This document shows positions 15,513 through 24,430 of a DNA stretch of 64,000 nt, piece by piece (the stretch's first letter is position 1; every line of letters begins with the position of its first letter). Made by a program: the position numbers and the translations under genes. The notes under the pieces were generated by a model. That model saw only the letters and a list, made by a program, of their open reading frames with translations, searched no databases and was not told where the DNA came from. The stretch is from contig NZ_JARUBM010000002.1 of NCBI RefSeq assembly GCF_029626175.1, positions 2,621,001-2,685,000 on the forward strand. Direction: 5' to 3'. The stretch is from Micromonospora sp. WMMD1082. GTDB lineage: Bacteria > Actinomycetota > Actinomycetes > Mycobacteriales > Micromonosporaceae.

Positions 15513-17096
15513 ATGCGGGAGGACATGGGTGAGGTGACGACTAGCCTCCAGCGCCCGGTGACCAACGAAGGCCGGAGCAGACTCGTGCGGCACGTCGACA
15601 GCTTCGAGATCCAGCCGCCGACCCCGCCGACCCCGAACGGGGTACCCCGGTCGGCGTGGGCCCGGGCCCGGCGACGCGTCTCCCGCTGGCATCGCCCCTA
15701 CACGGCGATCCTGTTGCTGCTCGACTTCGCGGCGGTGGCCTTCGCCAGCTTCACCGCGATCCGCACCTTCGACCAGGCCACCGCCGGCTTCTACGACGCC
15801 CAGAACGACCCGACCTGGTTCTTCACGGTGGCGTTCCTGCTGTTGCCGCTGGGCTGGGTGGTGATCCTCTGGTTCAACGGCGCCTACGACCGGCGGTACC
15901 TCGGGCTCGGGCCGGACGAGTTCAAGCGGGTGATCCGGGCCGGGGTGGCGGTCTGCGCGACCGTGTCGTTCGTCGCCTTCGCCACCAAGACCGACCTGTC
16001 CCGGTTCACGGTCGGCACCGCGCTGCTGCTGGCCCTGCTGCTGATCCTGCTGGGCCGGATCCTGGCCCGCTTCGTGCTGCACGTGGTCCGCCGCAACATC
16101 CAGCAGGCGGCGCACCGGATGGTGCTGGTCGGCACGCTGCCGGAGTGCCTGGAGGTCCACACGGCGGTCACCCGGAACCCGGCGGCCGGGCTGGTGCCGG
16201 TCGCCATCCACATCACCGACGGCTACGCGGCGGCCAAGGGCGTGCAGACCCCGGTCCCGGTGTACGCGGGCCGCGACGTGCTGGCCCTGGTGCGGGAGGT
16301 CGGCGCCGACACCATCGCGGTCTGCGGCTCGGCCAGCGCGGAGCCCGGCGAGCTGCGCCGCCTGGCGTGGCAGCTGGAGGGCTCCGGCGTCGATCTGGTG
16401 GTGGCACCGCAGTTGACCGACATCGCCGGTCCCCGGGTGCACATCCGCCCGATCGAGGGCCTGCCGCTGCTGCACGTCGAGGAGCCGACCCTGTCCGGGC
16501 CGGCGCTGCTGGCCAAGAACATGATGGACCGGATCGCCGCCGGGCTCGGCCTGCTGATGCTGCTCCCCGTCTTCCTCGCCGTCGCCGTCGCGATCCGGAT
16601 CTCCGACTCGGGGCCGATCTTCTTCCGTCAGCCGCGGGTCGGGCACGAGGGGCGCACCTTCCGGGTGTGGAAGTTCCGGACCATGTACGTGGACGCGGAG
16701 GACCGGCTGGCCAGCCTGGTCGACCAGAACGAGACCGACGGCATGCTGTTCAAGATGAAGCAGGATCCCCGGGTCTTCCCGGTGGGCCGCTTCCTGCGCG
16801 CGTCGTCGCTGGACGAGCTGCCGCAGCTGATCAACGTGCTGAAGGGCGAGATGTCGCTGGTCGGGCCGCGTCCGTTGCCCGCCGACGACGGCGACTTCCT
16901 CGGCGATGTGCGGCGCCGGCTGCTGGTCCGTCCCGGCATGACCGGGTTGTGGCAGGTGTCCGGCCGATCCGATCTCTCCTGGGACGAGGCGGTCCGGCTG
17001 GATCTCTACTACGTCGACAACTGGTCGCTGGCGTACGACCTGAGCATCCTGTGGCGCACGGTGGGTGTGGTGGTCGCGCGCAAGGGCGCGTACTGA
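15513..17096 (+). CDS. Polyprenyl-phosphate sugar-1-phosphate transferase (WbaP/WcaJ type)
   Basis: 527 residues: four or five N-terminal membrane helices (residues 55-200), a central Rossmann-like CoA-binding-type domain (VLVGTLPECLEV...), another helix with AGLGLLMLLPVFL, and the C-terminal bacterial sugar-transferase domain with RVGHEGRTFRVWKFRTMYVD, DELPQLINVLKGEMSLVGPR and RPGMTGLWQVSGRS. It transfers a sugar phosphate from UDP-sugar to undecaprenyl phosphate, starting exopolysaccharide or glycan synthesis. The start is uncertain: ATG 15513, ATG 15525 or GTG 15534; GGGAGG at 15517-15522 best serves the GTG. It precedes a LytS/LytR pair but has its own leader. Confidence 0.92.
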   Translation: MREDMGEVTTSLQRPVTNEGRSRLVRHVDSFEIQPPTPPTPNGVPRSAWARARRRVSRWHRPYTAILLLLDFAAVAFASFTAIRTFDQATAGFYDAQNDPTWFFTVAFLLLPLGWVVILWFNGAYDRRYLGLGPDEFKRVIRAGVAVCATVSFVAFATKTDLSRFTVGTALLLALLLILLGRILARFVLHVVRRNIQQAAHRMVLVGTLPECLEVHTAVTRNPAAGLVPVAIHITDGYAAAKGVQTPVPVYAGRDVLALVREVGADTIAVCGSASAEPGELRRLAWQLEGSGVDLVVAPQLTDIAGPRVHIRPIEGLPLLHVEEPTLSGPALLAKNMMDRIAAGLGLLMLLPVFLAVAVAIRISDSGPIFFRQPRVGHEGRTFRVWKFRTMYVDAEDRLASLVDQNETDGMLFKMKQDPRVFPVGRFLRASSLDELPQLINVLKGEMSLVGPRPLPADDGDFLGDVRRRLLVRPGMTGLWQVSGRSDLSWDEAVRLDLYYVDNWSLAYDLSILWRTVGVVVARKGAY

Positions 17097-17142
17097 GACC
17101 CCGCTCTTTTCCACCGCCGCCGCAACCAGCAGGATCGTCGAC

Positions 17143-18369
17143 GTGGGTGGCAACCTCTCCGCCGTGGTCGGAGTCTTCTCGCTGGTCACCGTGCTGGCCG
17201 CAGCGCTGTTCGCGGTCGGCCGGCTGCGCGGGCGGCGGGGCATCGCCACCGCCGGCCAGCGGGCCACCTACGAGGTGCTGCACACCGCCGGGCTCGCCGC
17301 CGAGCCGCTGCGGGCCGGGCTGAACCCGGCCGGCGCCGCCAAGGCCGCCCGCCACCTGCGCACGCTGGTGGGTGCGGAGGGGCTGGCGTTGACCGACACC
17401 GACGACCTGCTCGCCCTCGACGGGCGCGGCACGCACCACGGGGAGCAGCTGCGCGCGGCGGCACGGCGGGTGGTGGCCTCGGAGCGCTCCACCGTCCTCG
17501 GCGAGTCGGAGCTGACCTGCGACCGGGTCGACTGCCCGGTCCGGGGCGCGGTGGTGGCCCCGCTGGGCGGCGCGGAGGGTCGGATCGTCGGCGCGCTGGT
17601 CGCCATCACCGACGGCGCACCGGCCCCGGGCCTGGTGCAGGCCACTCTGGAGACCGCGCACTGGGCCGGCAGCCAGCTCGCCCTGGCGGAGTTGGACTCG
17701 TCCCGGGAGCGACTGGCCCGGGCCGAGGTGCGCGCGCTGCGGGCCCAGATCAGCCCCCACTTCATCTACAACGCGCTGACCGCGATCGGCTCGTTCGTCC
17801 GTACCGACCCGGAGCGGGCGCGGGAGCTGATCCTGGAGTTCGCCGAGTTCACCCGGTACTCGTTCCGGGCGCACGGTGAGTTCACCACGTTGGCCGAGGA
17901 GCTGCGGTCGATCGACCGCTACCTGACGATCGAGCGGGCCAGGTTCGGCGACCGGCTCCAGGTACGCCTCCAGATCGCCCCCGAGGTGCTGCCGGTGACC
18001 CTGCCGTTCCTGTGTTTGCAGCCGCTCGTGGAAAACGCGGTCCGGCACGGGTTGTCGCGCAAGCCCGGCACGGGCATGGTGAGCATCGAGGCCCGGGACG
18101 CGGGCGCGGAATGTCACATAACGGTGGAGGACGACGGAGTGGGCATGGATCCGGCCACGCTGACCGCCGGGATCGTCGAGCTGGCCGGGCCGGCCGGCGA
18201 TCCACGGGACGACCTGGGCCAGCACGTCGGCCTGTCGAACGTCGACGAGCGGCTCCGGTCGGTCTTCGGGGACGGGTTCGGCCTGGTCGTCGAGACCGGT
18301 CCGGGCTCCGGGACGAAGGTCAGCATCCGGGTGCCGAAGTTCCATCCCGGCGTACGGGCAGGCTCGTGA
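17143..18369 (+). CDS. LytS/YehU-type sensor histidine kinase
   Basis: 408 residues from GTG 17143 (AGGA about 10 nt upstream). One N-terminal membrane helix, then a GAF-like region (residues 40-180), the His_kinase domain signature ALRAQISPHFIYNALTAIGS with phospho-acceptor His206, and a HATPase_c domain with PLVENAVRHGL, EDDGVGMD and GSGTKVSI. The GAF region carries a cysteine pair (CDRVDC) that could sense redox or bind metal (inference). It overlaps the response regulator by four bases (GTGA). Pairs of this kind are commonly next to solute:cation symporter genes in actinobacteria, as here. Confidence 0.93.
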   Translation: MGGNLSAVVGVFSLVTVLAAALFAVGRLRGRRGIATAGQRATYEVLHTAGLAAEPLRAGLNPAGAAKAARHLRTLVGAEGLALTDTDDLLALDGRGTHHGEQLRAAARRVVASERSTVLGESELTCDRVDCPVRGAVVAPLGGAEGRIVGALVAITDGAPAPGLVQATLETAHWAGSQLALAELDSSRERLARAEVRALRAQISPHFIYNALTAIGSFVRTDPERARELILEFAEFTRYSFRAHGEFTTLAEELRSIDRYLTIERARFGDRLQVRLQIAPEVLPVTLPFLCLQPLVENAVRHGLSRKPGTGMVSIEARDAGAECHITVEDDGVGMDPATLTAGIVELAGPAGDPRDDLGQHVGLSNVDERLRSVFGDGFGLVVETGPGSGTKVSIRVPKFHPGVRAGS

Positions 18370-19142
18370 CCGGCAACGGCGCCGCCACCCCCGGCTTCCT
18401 GCGCGTGCTCGCGGTGGACGACGAGCCGCCGGCACTGGACGAGCTGGCGTACCACCTGCGTACCGATCCCCGGGTGGCCCGGTTGCACACGGCCGGCGAC
18501 GCCACCGAGGCGCTGCGGGTGCTCCGGGACGGCGACGTGGACGTGGTCTTCCTGGACATCCGGATGCCCGGCCTGGACGGGATGGAGCTGGCCCGGGTGC
18601 TGCGTCGCTTCGCCCGGCCACCGGCGATCGTCTTCGTCACCGCGTACGACGACGGCGCGGCGGACGCGTTCGACCTGGGCGCCACCGACTACGTCCGCAA
18701 GCCGGTGCGCGCGGAGCGGCTGGCCGAGGCGTTGCGCCGGGTGGTCGGCTCGCGGGTGGTGCCGGCCCATCCGGCCGCGCTGGCCCGGGCCGAGGAGGAT
18801 CCGACGATCCCGATCGAGCTGGCCGGCAGCACCCGGATGCTGCCCCGCTCCGCGGTGCGCTGGGTGGAGGCACAGGGCGACTACGCGCGGCTGCACACCG
18901 CCGACGGAGCGCACCTGGTCCGGGTGTCGCTGGCGACGCTCGCCGAACGGTGGGCCGATGCCGGATTCGTCCGGATCCACCGGTCGTACCTGGTGCAGCT
19001 ACGGCTGATCGCCGAACTGCGGCTGGTCAACTCCGGCTACGTGGTGGTGGTCGACAGCAGCGAGTTGCCGGTCAGCCGGCGGCACATCCGGGAGCTGAAG
19101 GACAAGCTGGTCCGCGCCGTGAAGCAGGAGTGGAGCCGCTGA
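18366..19142 (+). CDS. LytTR-family response regulator
   Basis: 258 residues from GTG 18366. Receiver domain at residues 12-130 with acidic pocket VDDE, phospho-acceptor Asp64 in VFLDIRMPG, conserved T/K positions in FVTAYDD and VRKPV. A LytTR DNA-binding domain fills the C-terminus: AVRWVEAQGDYARLHTADG, FVRIHRSYLVQLRLI and LPVSRRHIRELKDKL. Such regulators bind direct repeats rather than palindromes. Partner of the upstream kinase by a four-base overlap; the likely target is the adjacent symporter operon (inference). Confidence 0.94.
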   Translation: MTGNGAATPGFLRVLAVDDEPPALDELAYHLRTDPRVARLHTAGDATEALRVLRDGDVDVVFLDIRMPGLDGMELARVLRRFARPPAIVFVTAYDDGAADAFDLGATDYVRKPVRAERLAEALRRVVGSRVVPAHPAALARAEEDPTIPIELAGSTRMLPRSAVRWVEAQGDYARLHTADGAHLVRVSLATLAERWADAGFVRIHRSYLVQLRLIAELRLVNSGYVVVVDSSELPVSRRHIRELKDKLVRAVKQEWSR

Positions 19143-19163
19143 TCAGGCGCCACTTGCACCGGG

Positions 19164-19203
19164 TCATCCACAGGTCAGGATTCTTGTCCACAGGTTGTCC
19201 ACA
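19164..19203 (+). promoter_or_regulatory. Cluster of three DnaA-box sequences
   Basis: TTGTCCACA occurs exactly at 19184-19192 and 19195-19203, 11 bases apart in the same orientation; TCATCCACA (one or two changes) is at 19164-19172. TTGTCCACA is the preferred DnaA box of high-GC actinobacteria. The cluster lies between the LytTR regulator and the symporter operon. No AT-rich unwinding element or dnaA/dnaN genes are near, so this is not an origin. Confidence 0.6.
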
Positions 19204-19243
19204 GCCCTCTTGACATTCCCAGCGGGCGGACGAGACTGCCGGG

Positions 19244-19687
19244 ATGGCCGCCGAGGATCCTGTGCCGGCATCCCGACCCCAGCCCGACCGGGCGGACGGG
19301 GCCCGGCCCATGTCCGGACCGCCCGCGCGCACCCGGGTGGTGCTGGCCGAGGCGTCCCGCCGGCAGCACCGGGTCGCGGGCGCCCGCACCGAGCTGACCC
19401 AGCAGACCCGGGTCGGTGAGGCACTGGTGCGTGGCCTGGTCCGCGCCCAGTTGGCGCTGGCGCTGCAACTGTCGGCGGTGGTACTGGTCGGGCTGGGTGG
19501 GCTGCCCTGGCTGTTCGCCATCGCCCCCTCGGTGGGCCGGATGACCGTGCTCGGGGTCAACCTGCCCTGGCTGCTGCTCGCGGTGCTCTCCTTCCCGTTC
19601 CTGGTCGCGGTGGGCTGGACGTACGTGCGGTTGGCCGAGCGCAACGAGCAGGACTTCACCGACCTGGTCCAGCGACCGGAGCGATGA
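19244..19687 (+). CDS. DUF485-like small membrane protein, symporter partner
   Basis: 147 residues. A polar, Arg-rich N-terminal 55 residues precede two membrane helices (LVRAQLALALQLSAVVLVGL and LPWLLLAVLSFPFLVAVGW) and a short C-terminal YVRLAERNEQDFTDLV. The topology and the tail resemble DUF485 proteins that accompany ActP-type symporters. It overlaps the symporter start by four bases. Probably an accessory subunit of that transporter. ATG 19244 is used; an in-frame ATG at about 19310 is an alternative. Confidence 0.75.
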   Translation: MAAEDPVPASRPQPDRADGARPMSGPPARTRVVLAEASRRQHRVAGARTELTQQTRVGEALVRGLVRAQLALALQLSAVVLVGLGGLPWLFAIAPSVGRMTVLGVNLPWLLLAVLSFPFLVAVGWTYVRLAERNEQDFTDLVQRPER

Positions 19688-21330
19688 CCATGGGCAACGA
19701 CCTCGTCGTCCCGGCGATCGTGGCGGTCACCCTGGTCACCGTCGCGATCGGCTTCTACGGGCTGCGGCTGGCCCGCACCACCTCCGACTTCCTGGTCGCC
19801 TCCCGGGTGGTCAGCCCGACCTGGAACGCCGCCGCGATCGGTGGCGAGTATCTGTCGGCGGCGAGCTTCCTCGGTGTCGCCGGGCTGATCCTCAAGTACG
19901 GCGTGGACGTGCTCTGGTACCCGGTCGGCTTCGCCGCCGGCTACCTGGCCCTGCTGCTCTTCGTGGCCGCGCCGCTGCGCCGTTCCGGCGCGTTCACCCT
20001 GCCCGACTTCTGCGAGCTGCGGCTCGGCTCCGGCCGGTTGCGGACCCTGGCCACCGCCTTCGTGATCTTCATCGGCTGGCTCTACCTGGTGCCGCAGTTG
20101 CAGGGCGCCGGGCTGACGCTGGCCACCCTGGCCGGCTCGCCGTACCCGGTGGGCGCCCTGGTGGTGGCGGCGGTGGTGACCGCCAACGTGGCGCTCGGCG
20201 GGATGCGGGCGGTCACCTTCGTCCAGGCGTTCCAGTACTGGCTGAAGCTCACCGCGCTCGCCGTACCGGCGATCTTCCTCGCCCTGCAGTGGCAGGCCGA
20301 CGGGCGACCGGCGGTGACGCCGCCCGACGGGCCGACGTTCCGCACCGCGACCACCGTCGTGGTCGAGCATCGCGCGGTGCTCACCCTGCCCGACGGGCAG
20401 ACCCGGGAGGTACGCCCCGGCGACGAGCTGAGCTTTGCCGCGGGTGAGCCGGTGCCGGAGGTTTCCGGCATGGCCATCGGCGCCACCGACTGGCTGCTGC
20501 CCAGCACCGCCGGCTCCGACGACCGGGGCCTGTTCGCCACGTACTCGCTGATCCTGGCCACCTTCCTCGGCACCATGGGCCTGCCGCACGTGCTGGTCCG
20601 CTTCTACACCAACCCCGACGGCGCGGCCGCCCGACGCACCACGCTGGTGGTGTTGGCCCTGGTCGGGGTCTTCTACCTGCTACCCACGATCTACGGCGTG
20701 CTGGGCCGGATCTACACCCCGCAGCTGCTGCTCAGCGGCCAGACGGACGCGGTGGTGGTGCTGCTGCCCGAGGCGGCGCTCGGCGCCGGGACCACCGGCC
20801 GGTTACTGGCCGCGCTGGTCGCCGCCGGAGCGTTCGCGGCCTTCCTGTCCACCTCGTCCGGGCTGCTCACCAGCGTCGCCGGGGTGATCTCCACGGATGT
20901 GCTCGGCCGCGGCTCGGTACGCGGCTTCCGGCTGGCCACGGTGATCGCCGGGGTGGTGCCCACCGTCCTCGCGTTGAACATCTCCGGGCTGGACGTCTCG
21001 CAGGTGGTCGGGCTGGCCTTCGCCGTCGCCGCGTCCAGCTTCTGCCCGCTGCTGGTGCTCGGCATCTGGTGGCGAGGGCTCACCGACGCCGGCGCCGCGG
21101 CCGGCATCCTGGTCGGCGGTGGGGCCGCCGTGACCTCGGTGCTGGTCACCGTGCTCGGCCCGCCGCTGACCGGCTGGCCGGCCACCCTCACCGCCCAGCC
21201 GGCCGCCTGGACCGTGCCGCTGGCCTTCACGGTGATGGTCGCGGTCTCCCTGGCCACCCGCCGTCGCGCCCCGACCGACGTCGGCCGCACCATGCTCCGC
21301 CTGCACGCCCCCGAGGCGCTGCGCCTGTGA
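19684..21330 (+). CDS. Sodium:solute symporter, cation acetate symporter-like
   Basis: 548 residues with about 13 membrane helices and the SSS signature: SRVVSPTWNAAAIGGEYLSA near residue 40, GLPHVLVRFYTNPDGAAAR in the middle and SSGLLTSVAGVISTDV. A roughly 75-residue loop (about residues 208-285) between helices holds charged residues and lies where the second symporter of this window has a shorter one. Expected role: uptake of acetate or a related carboxylate with Na+ or H+. Preceded by its DUF485-like partner and by a LytS/LytR pair that may control it. A GC hairpin lies 18 bases downstream. Confidence 0.92.
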   Translation: MTMGNDLVVPAIVAVTLVTVAIGFYGLRLARTTSDFLVASRVVSPTWNAAAIGGEYLSAASFLGVAGLILKYGVDVLWYPVGFAAGYLALLLFVAAPLRRSGAFTLPDFCELRLGSGRLRTLATAFVIFIGWLYLVPQLQGAGLTLATLAGSPYPVGALVVAAVVTANVALGGMRAVTFVQAFQYWLKLTALAVPAIFLALQWQADGRPAVTPPDGPTFRTATTVVVEHRAVLTLPDGQTREVRPGDELSFAAGEPVPEVSGMAIGATDWLLPSTAGSDDRGLFATYSLILATFLGTMGLPHVLVRFYTNPDGAAARRTTLVVLALVGVFYLLPTIYGVLGRIYTPQLLLSGQTDAVVVLLPEAALGAGTTGRLLAALVAAGAFAAFLSTSSGLLTSVAGVISTDVLGRGSVRGFRLATVIAGVVPTVLALNISGLDVSQVVGLAFAVAASSFCPLLVLGIWWRGLTDAGAAAGILVGGGAAVTSVLVTVLGPPLTGWPATLTAQPAAWTVPLAFTVMVAVSLATRRRAPTDVGRTMLRLHAPEALRL

Positions 21331-21347
21331 GCCGTGGTCGGCCGAGC

Positions 21348-21372
21348 CGGTCGCCAGTGCCTCGGGCGACCG
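21348..21372 (+). terminator. Hairpin after the first symporter gene
   Basis: 8-bp stem CGGTCGCC / GGCGACCG with a 9-nt loop, 18 bases past the symporter stop. Confidence 0.45.
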
Positions 21373-21434
21373 ATACGACTCGGGGATGACCGGAGATCGT
21401 CCCCAGGGCTGGCGGGAGGCTGGCCGGGACCGGA

Positions 21435-21440
21435 TACGGT
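21435..21440 (+). promoter_or_regulatory. -10-like hexamer TACGGT
   Basis: 7 nt before the ATG of the ABC ATPase gene; promoter of the two-gene ABC operon. Confidence 0.45.
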
Positions 21441-21447
21441 CGGGCAC

Positions 21448-22212
21448 ATGACTGGTGAGCACCCGGCGCTGACGCTGCGCGGCCTGGCCAAGAGCTTCGA
21501 TGGCAAGATCGCGGTGGCCGGCGTGGACCTGGACGTACCGGCCGGCTCGTTCTACGGGCTGCTCGGTCCGAACGGCGCGGGCAAGACCACCACCCTGTCC
21601 ATGGCGGTCGGCCTGCTGCGGCCGGACGCCGGGGGCGCCTGGGTGCTCGGGCGCGACGTGTGGAGCGACCCGGTCGCCGCGAAGCAGCTGCTCGGCGTCA
21701 TGCCCGACGGCGTACGCCTGTTCGACCGGCTGAGCGGCGGCGAGCTGCTCGCGTACCACGGTCTGCTGCGCGGCATGGACCCGGCGGTGGTCGACCAGCG
21801 GGCGGCGGAGCTGCTCGACGTGCTGGCCCTCGCCGACGCCGGCCGCACCCTGGTGGTCGACTACTCGGCCGGCATGAAGAAGAAGATCGGCCTGGCCTGT
21901 GCCCTGTTGCACGGGCCGCGACTGCTGGTGCTGGACGAGCCGTTCGAGGCGGTCGACCCGGTCTCGGCGGCGCTGATCCGCGACATCCTCCAGCGGTACG
22001 TCGCCGGCGGCGGGACGGTGGTCTTCTCCAGCCACGTGATGGAGGTCGTGCAGCGGCTCTGCACGCACGTCGCGATCCTCGCCGAGGGCACCATCAAGCG
22101 GGTCGGCACGCTGGCGCAGGTGCGCGGCGAGCGCTCGCTGGAGGAGGTCTTCGTCGAGGTGGTCGGCGGCCGTACCGCCACCGGTGAGGAGCTGGCGTGG
22201 CTGTCCCGGTGA
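21448..22212 (+). CDS. ABC transporter ATP-binding protein
   Basis: 254 residues. Walker A GPNGAGKTT at residues 40-48, the signature is YSAGMKKK instead of LSGGQ (a variant common in DR-type exporters), Walker B LLVLDEPFEAVDP and the switch SSHVMEVV. Domain order is that of type-2-like exporters of the CcmA/DrrA class. It overlaps the permease start by 16 bases, so the two form one unit. Function is probably efflux; no substrate cue is present. Confidence 0.93.
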   Translation: MTGEHPALTLRGLAKSFDGKIAVAGVDLDVPAGSFYGLLGPNGAGKTTTLSMAVGLLRPDAGGAWVLGRDVWSDPVAAKQLLGVMPDGVRLFDRLSGGELLAYHGLLRGMDPAVVDQRAAELLDVLALADAGRTLVVDYSAGMKKKIGLACALLHGPRLLVLDEPFEAVDPVSAALIRDILQRYVAGGGTVVFSSHVMEVVQRLCTHVAILAEGTIKRVGTLAQVRGERSLEEVFVEVVGGRTATGEELAWLSR

Positions 22213-23888
22213 GCGCACCGGCGCGCCCGGTGCGGCCCGTCTCGGCGCGGCACTTCGTCCGGCTCAAGCTGCGGGTGATGGGCAACAACTTCCGGGGCCA
22301 GGGCTGGCGCGTCGCGTTGTTCCTGATCGGCTCCCTGTTCGGGCTCTGGTTCGCGGTCGGCGCCTTCTTCGGCCTGGCCGCTCCCGGGCTGGCCGGCGAC
22401 GACCGGTACGCGCTGCTGGTCGCCGCGTTCGCCGGCGCCCTGCTGGTGCTCGGCTGGCTGCTGCTGCCCCTGGTCTTCTTCGGCGTCGACGAGACACTCG
22501 ACCCGGCCCGCTTCGCGTTGCTGCCGCTGACCCGCCGCACCCTGGTCACGGGGTTGTTCGCGGCGGCGCTGGTGAGCGTACCCACGGTTGCCGTGCTGGT
22601 GGCGGTCACCGGCCTGGTGGTCACCGCGGGCGTCTTCGGCGGCTGGTCCGCCGCCGTGGTGGCCGCCGTCGGGGTGGTCTTGGGGGTGCTCCTCTGCGTC
22701 GCCGCGGCCCGCGCGGTGACCAGCGCCTTCGCCTCCATGCTCCGCTCCCGCCGGGTGCGTGACCTGGCCGCCGTCCTGCTCGCGGTCCTCGCCGCCCTGC
22801 TCGGGCCGTTGCAGATCGCCGGCCTGGCCGCGATCCAGGACGCCGACTGGGACCGGCTCGCCGGGGTGGCGACGGTGGTCGGCTGGACGCCGTTCGGCGC
22901 GCCCTGGACGGCCGGCATCGACCTGGCCCAGGGTCGGGTCTGGGCGGCTCCCCTGAAGCTCCTGATCACCGCGGTGACCATCGTCGCGTTGCTGGCCTGG
23001 TGGTCGCGCTCGCTGGAGTCGGCGATGGTCGGCGCGGCGAGCGCCGGACCGGCTCGGGCGAGACCCGGGCTGACCGGCGGTGTGGTGGCCCAGCTGTTCC
23101 CCCGGGCGACCGGCTGGCTGCGCCGGGACCGGTTCGGCGCGCTGGTCGCGCGGGAGGCCCGCTACTGGTGGCGCGACGCCCGGCGTCGGGCCAACCTGAT
23201 CACCATCGCGGTGGTGGGACTCTTCGTGCCGGTGATGGTCAACCTGGGTGGGCAGGGCTTCGCGTTCGACAGCGAGCAGGGCTTCACCGCTCTCGGCGAG
23301 TCGTCGCCGGTGGTGGTCAGCCTCTCCATGCTCTTCGTCGGGCTGCTCGCCGCGGTGACGCTGGCCAACCAGTTCGGCTTCGACGGCAGCGCGTACGCCG
23401 CGAACGTGGTGGCCGGTGTGCCCGGCCGGCTGGAGCTGCACGCCCGGATGGCCGCCTTCTCGCTGTACGTGCTGCCCATGCTGGCGTTCGTGGCCGTGGT
23501 GGTCGCGCTGCTGCTCGGCGAGCCGGCCTGGACGGCGTTCATGATCGGCACTCTGCTCGCGACCTACGGCGCGGGGCTGGCGGTCAACTCGTTCGTGTCG
23601 GTCCTCGGCGCGTACTCGCTGCCGGAGACGAGCAACCCCTTCGCGATGAACAGCGGCGCCGGCGTGGTCAAGAGCCTGCTGACCCTGCTGGCCATGGTCG
23701 CCACCGCCGCGATCGGCGTGCCGATGGTGGTGGCCGCCGCGCTGCTCGGCGACGCCTGGCTCTGGCTGGGGCTGCCGCTCGGCATCGCCTACGGCACCGG
23801 CGCGGCGCTGCTCGGCGCGTACCTGGCCGGCGACGTGCTGGACCGCCGCCAGCCCGAACTCCTGGCACTGGTCACCCCACGCCGCTGA
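22197..23888 (+). CDS. ABC transporter permease
   Basis: 563 residues starting at GTG 22197 inside the ATPase gene. About twelve predicted hydrophobic segments in two groups of six, separated by a cytoplasmic stretch around residue 280 (GWLRRDRFGALVAREARYWWRDARRRANL). It resembles large actinobacterial permeases with six plus six helices that pair with CcmA-like ATPases. Substrate unknown. Confidence 0.85.
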   Translation: MAVPVSAPARPVRPVSARHFVRLKLRVMGNNFRGQGWRVALFLIGSLFGLWFAVGAFFGLAAPGLAGDDRYALLVAAFAGALLVLGWLLLPLVFFGVDETLDPARFALLPLTRRTLVTGLFAAALVSVPTVAVLVAVTGLVVTAGVFGGWSAAVVAAVGVVLGVLLCVAAARAVTSAFASMLRSRRVRDLAAVLLAVLAALLGPLQIAGLAAIQDADWDRLAGVATVVGWTPFGAPWTAGIDLAQGRVWAAPLKLLITAVTIVALLAWWSRSLESAMVGAASAGPARARPGLTGGVVAQLFPRATGWLRRDRFGALVAREARYWWRDARRRANLITIAVVGLFVPVMVNLGGQGFAFDSEQGFTALGESSPVVVSLSMLFVGLLAAVTLANQFGFDGSAYAANVVAGVPGRLELHARMAAFSLYVLPMLAFVAVVVALLLGEPAWTAFMIGTLLATYGAGLAVNSFVSVLGAYSLPETSNPFAMNSGAGVVKSLLTLLAMVATAAIGVPMVVAAALLGDAWLWLGLPLGIAYGTGAALLGAYLAGDVLDRRQPELLALVTPRR

Positions 23889-23899
23889 CCCCGGTCACA

Positions 23900-24430
23900 A
23901 TGTTTCACGTGAATCATGAGCCGGGCGCCCAGATCCACCACACCGACCCGTTCGCCGTGCCGGCGGGCCAGCGCTCGCCCGTACGCCGGTTCCGGGGTCG
24001 GTTGGCCGCCCCGGTGACGCTCTGGACGGCGCCCGGGCCGGCCGGGCTGACCGTGTCGTCGACGCTGGTGGCCGACGGCGAGCCGGGCCGGCTGCTCGGC
24101 CTGGTCGACGCGGAGTCGGAGCTGTGGGCGGCGGTCGAGGAGGCCGGCGTCTTCGCGGTGACGCCGCTCGGCCCGCCGCACCGGCAGCTCGCCGACCGGT
24201 TCGCCGGGCTCTTCCCGTCGCCCGGCGGCCTCTTTGCCACCGGCACCTGGACCGACACCACCTACGGGCCGGTGCCCGCCGATGCCGGCGGCTGGGCCGG
24301 CTGCCGGCTGGACGCCGCCCGGGAGTACGGCTGGGGCCTGCTGGTCGAGGCGACCATCGAGCAGGTGGAGCTGACGGCGGAGACCGAGCCACTGCTGCAC
24401 CACCGGGGCCGCTACCACGAGCTGAGCTGA
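23900..24430 (+). CDS. Flavin reductase-like, FMN-binding split-barrel protein
   Basis: 176 residues from ATG 23900. The core (LTVSSTLVADGEPGRLLGLVD ... VFAVTPLGPPHRQLADRFAGLFPSPGG ... EYGWGLLVEATIEQVEL) follows the flavin-reductase domain plan: substrate/FMN loop, then a Leu/Ala-rich helix, then a strand with 'LVEATIE'. It would reduce flavin or bind FMN as a partner of a monooxygenase, though none is adjacent. The first codons MFHVNH are encoded by a parS-like palindrome, an arrangement seen in other genomes, so the ATG position may reflect the site rather than true translation; the GTG at 23910 (in-frame) is an alternative. Confidence 0.78.
   Translation: MFHVNHEPGAQIHHTDPFAVPAGQRSPVRRFRGRLAAPVTLWTAPGPAGLTVSSTLVADGEPGRLLGLVDAESELWAAVEEAGVFAVTPLGPPHRQLADRFAGLFPSPGGLFATGTWTDTTYGPVPADAGGWAGCRLDAAREYGWGLLVEATIEQVELTAETEPLLHHRGRYHELS
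23901..23916. promoter_or_regulatory. Near-perfect ParB-binding (parS) site
   Basis: TGTTTCACGTGAATCA matches the parS consensus TGTTTCACGTGAAACA at 15 of 16 positions; the 14-base core GTTTCACGTGAAAC is matched at 13. It overlaps the flavin reductase start codon. ParB nucleates on such sites for chromosome segregation, and in actinomycetes they cluster around the origin. Confidence 0.7.

Noticed and set aside
15501..17267. Long minus-strand frame opposite the sugar transferase
   Set aside because: Gln/Arg/His-rich shadow of a well-supported gene on the other strand.
19164..19203. Replication origin
   Set aside because: Three DnaA boxes but no AT-rich unwinding region and no dnaA, dnaN or parAB genes.
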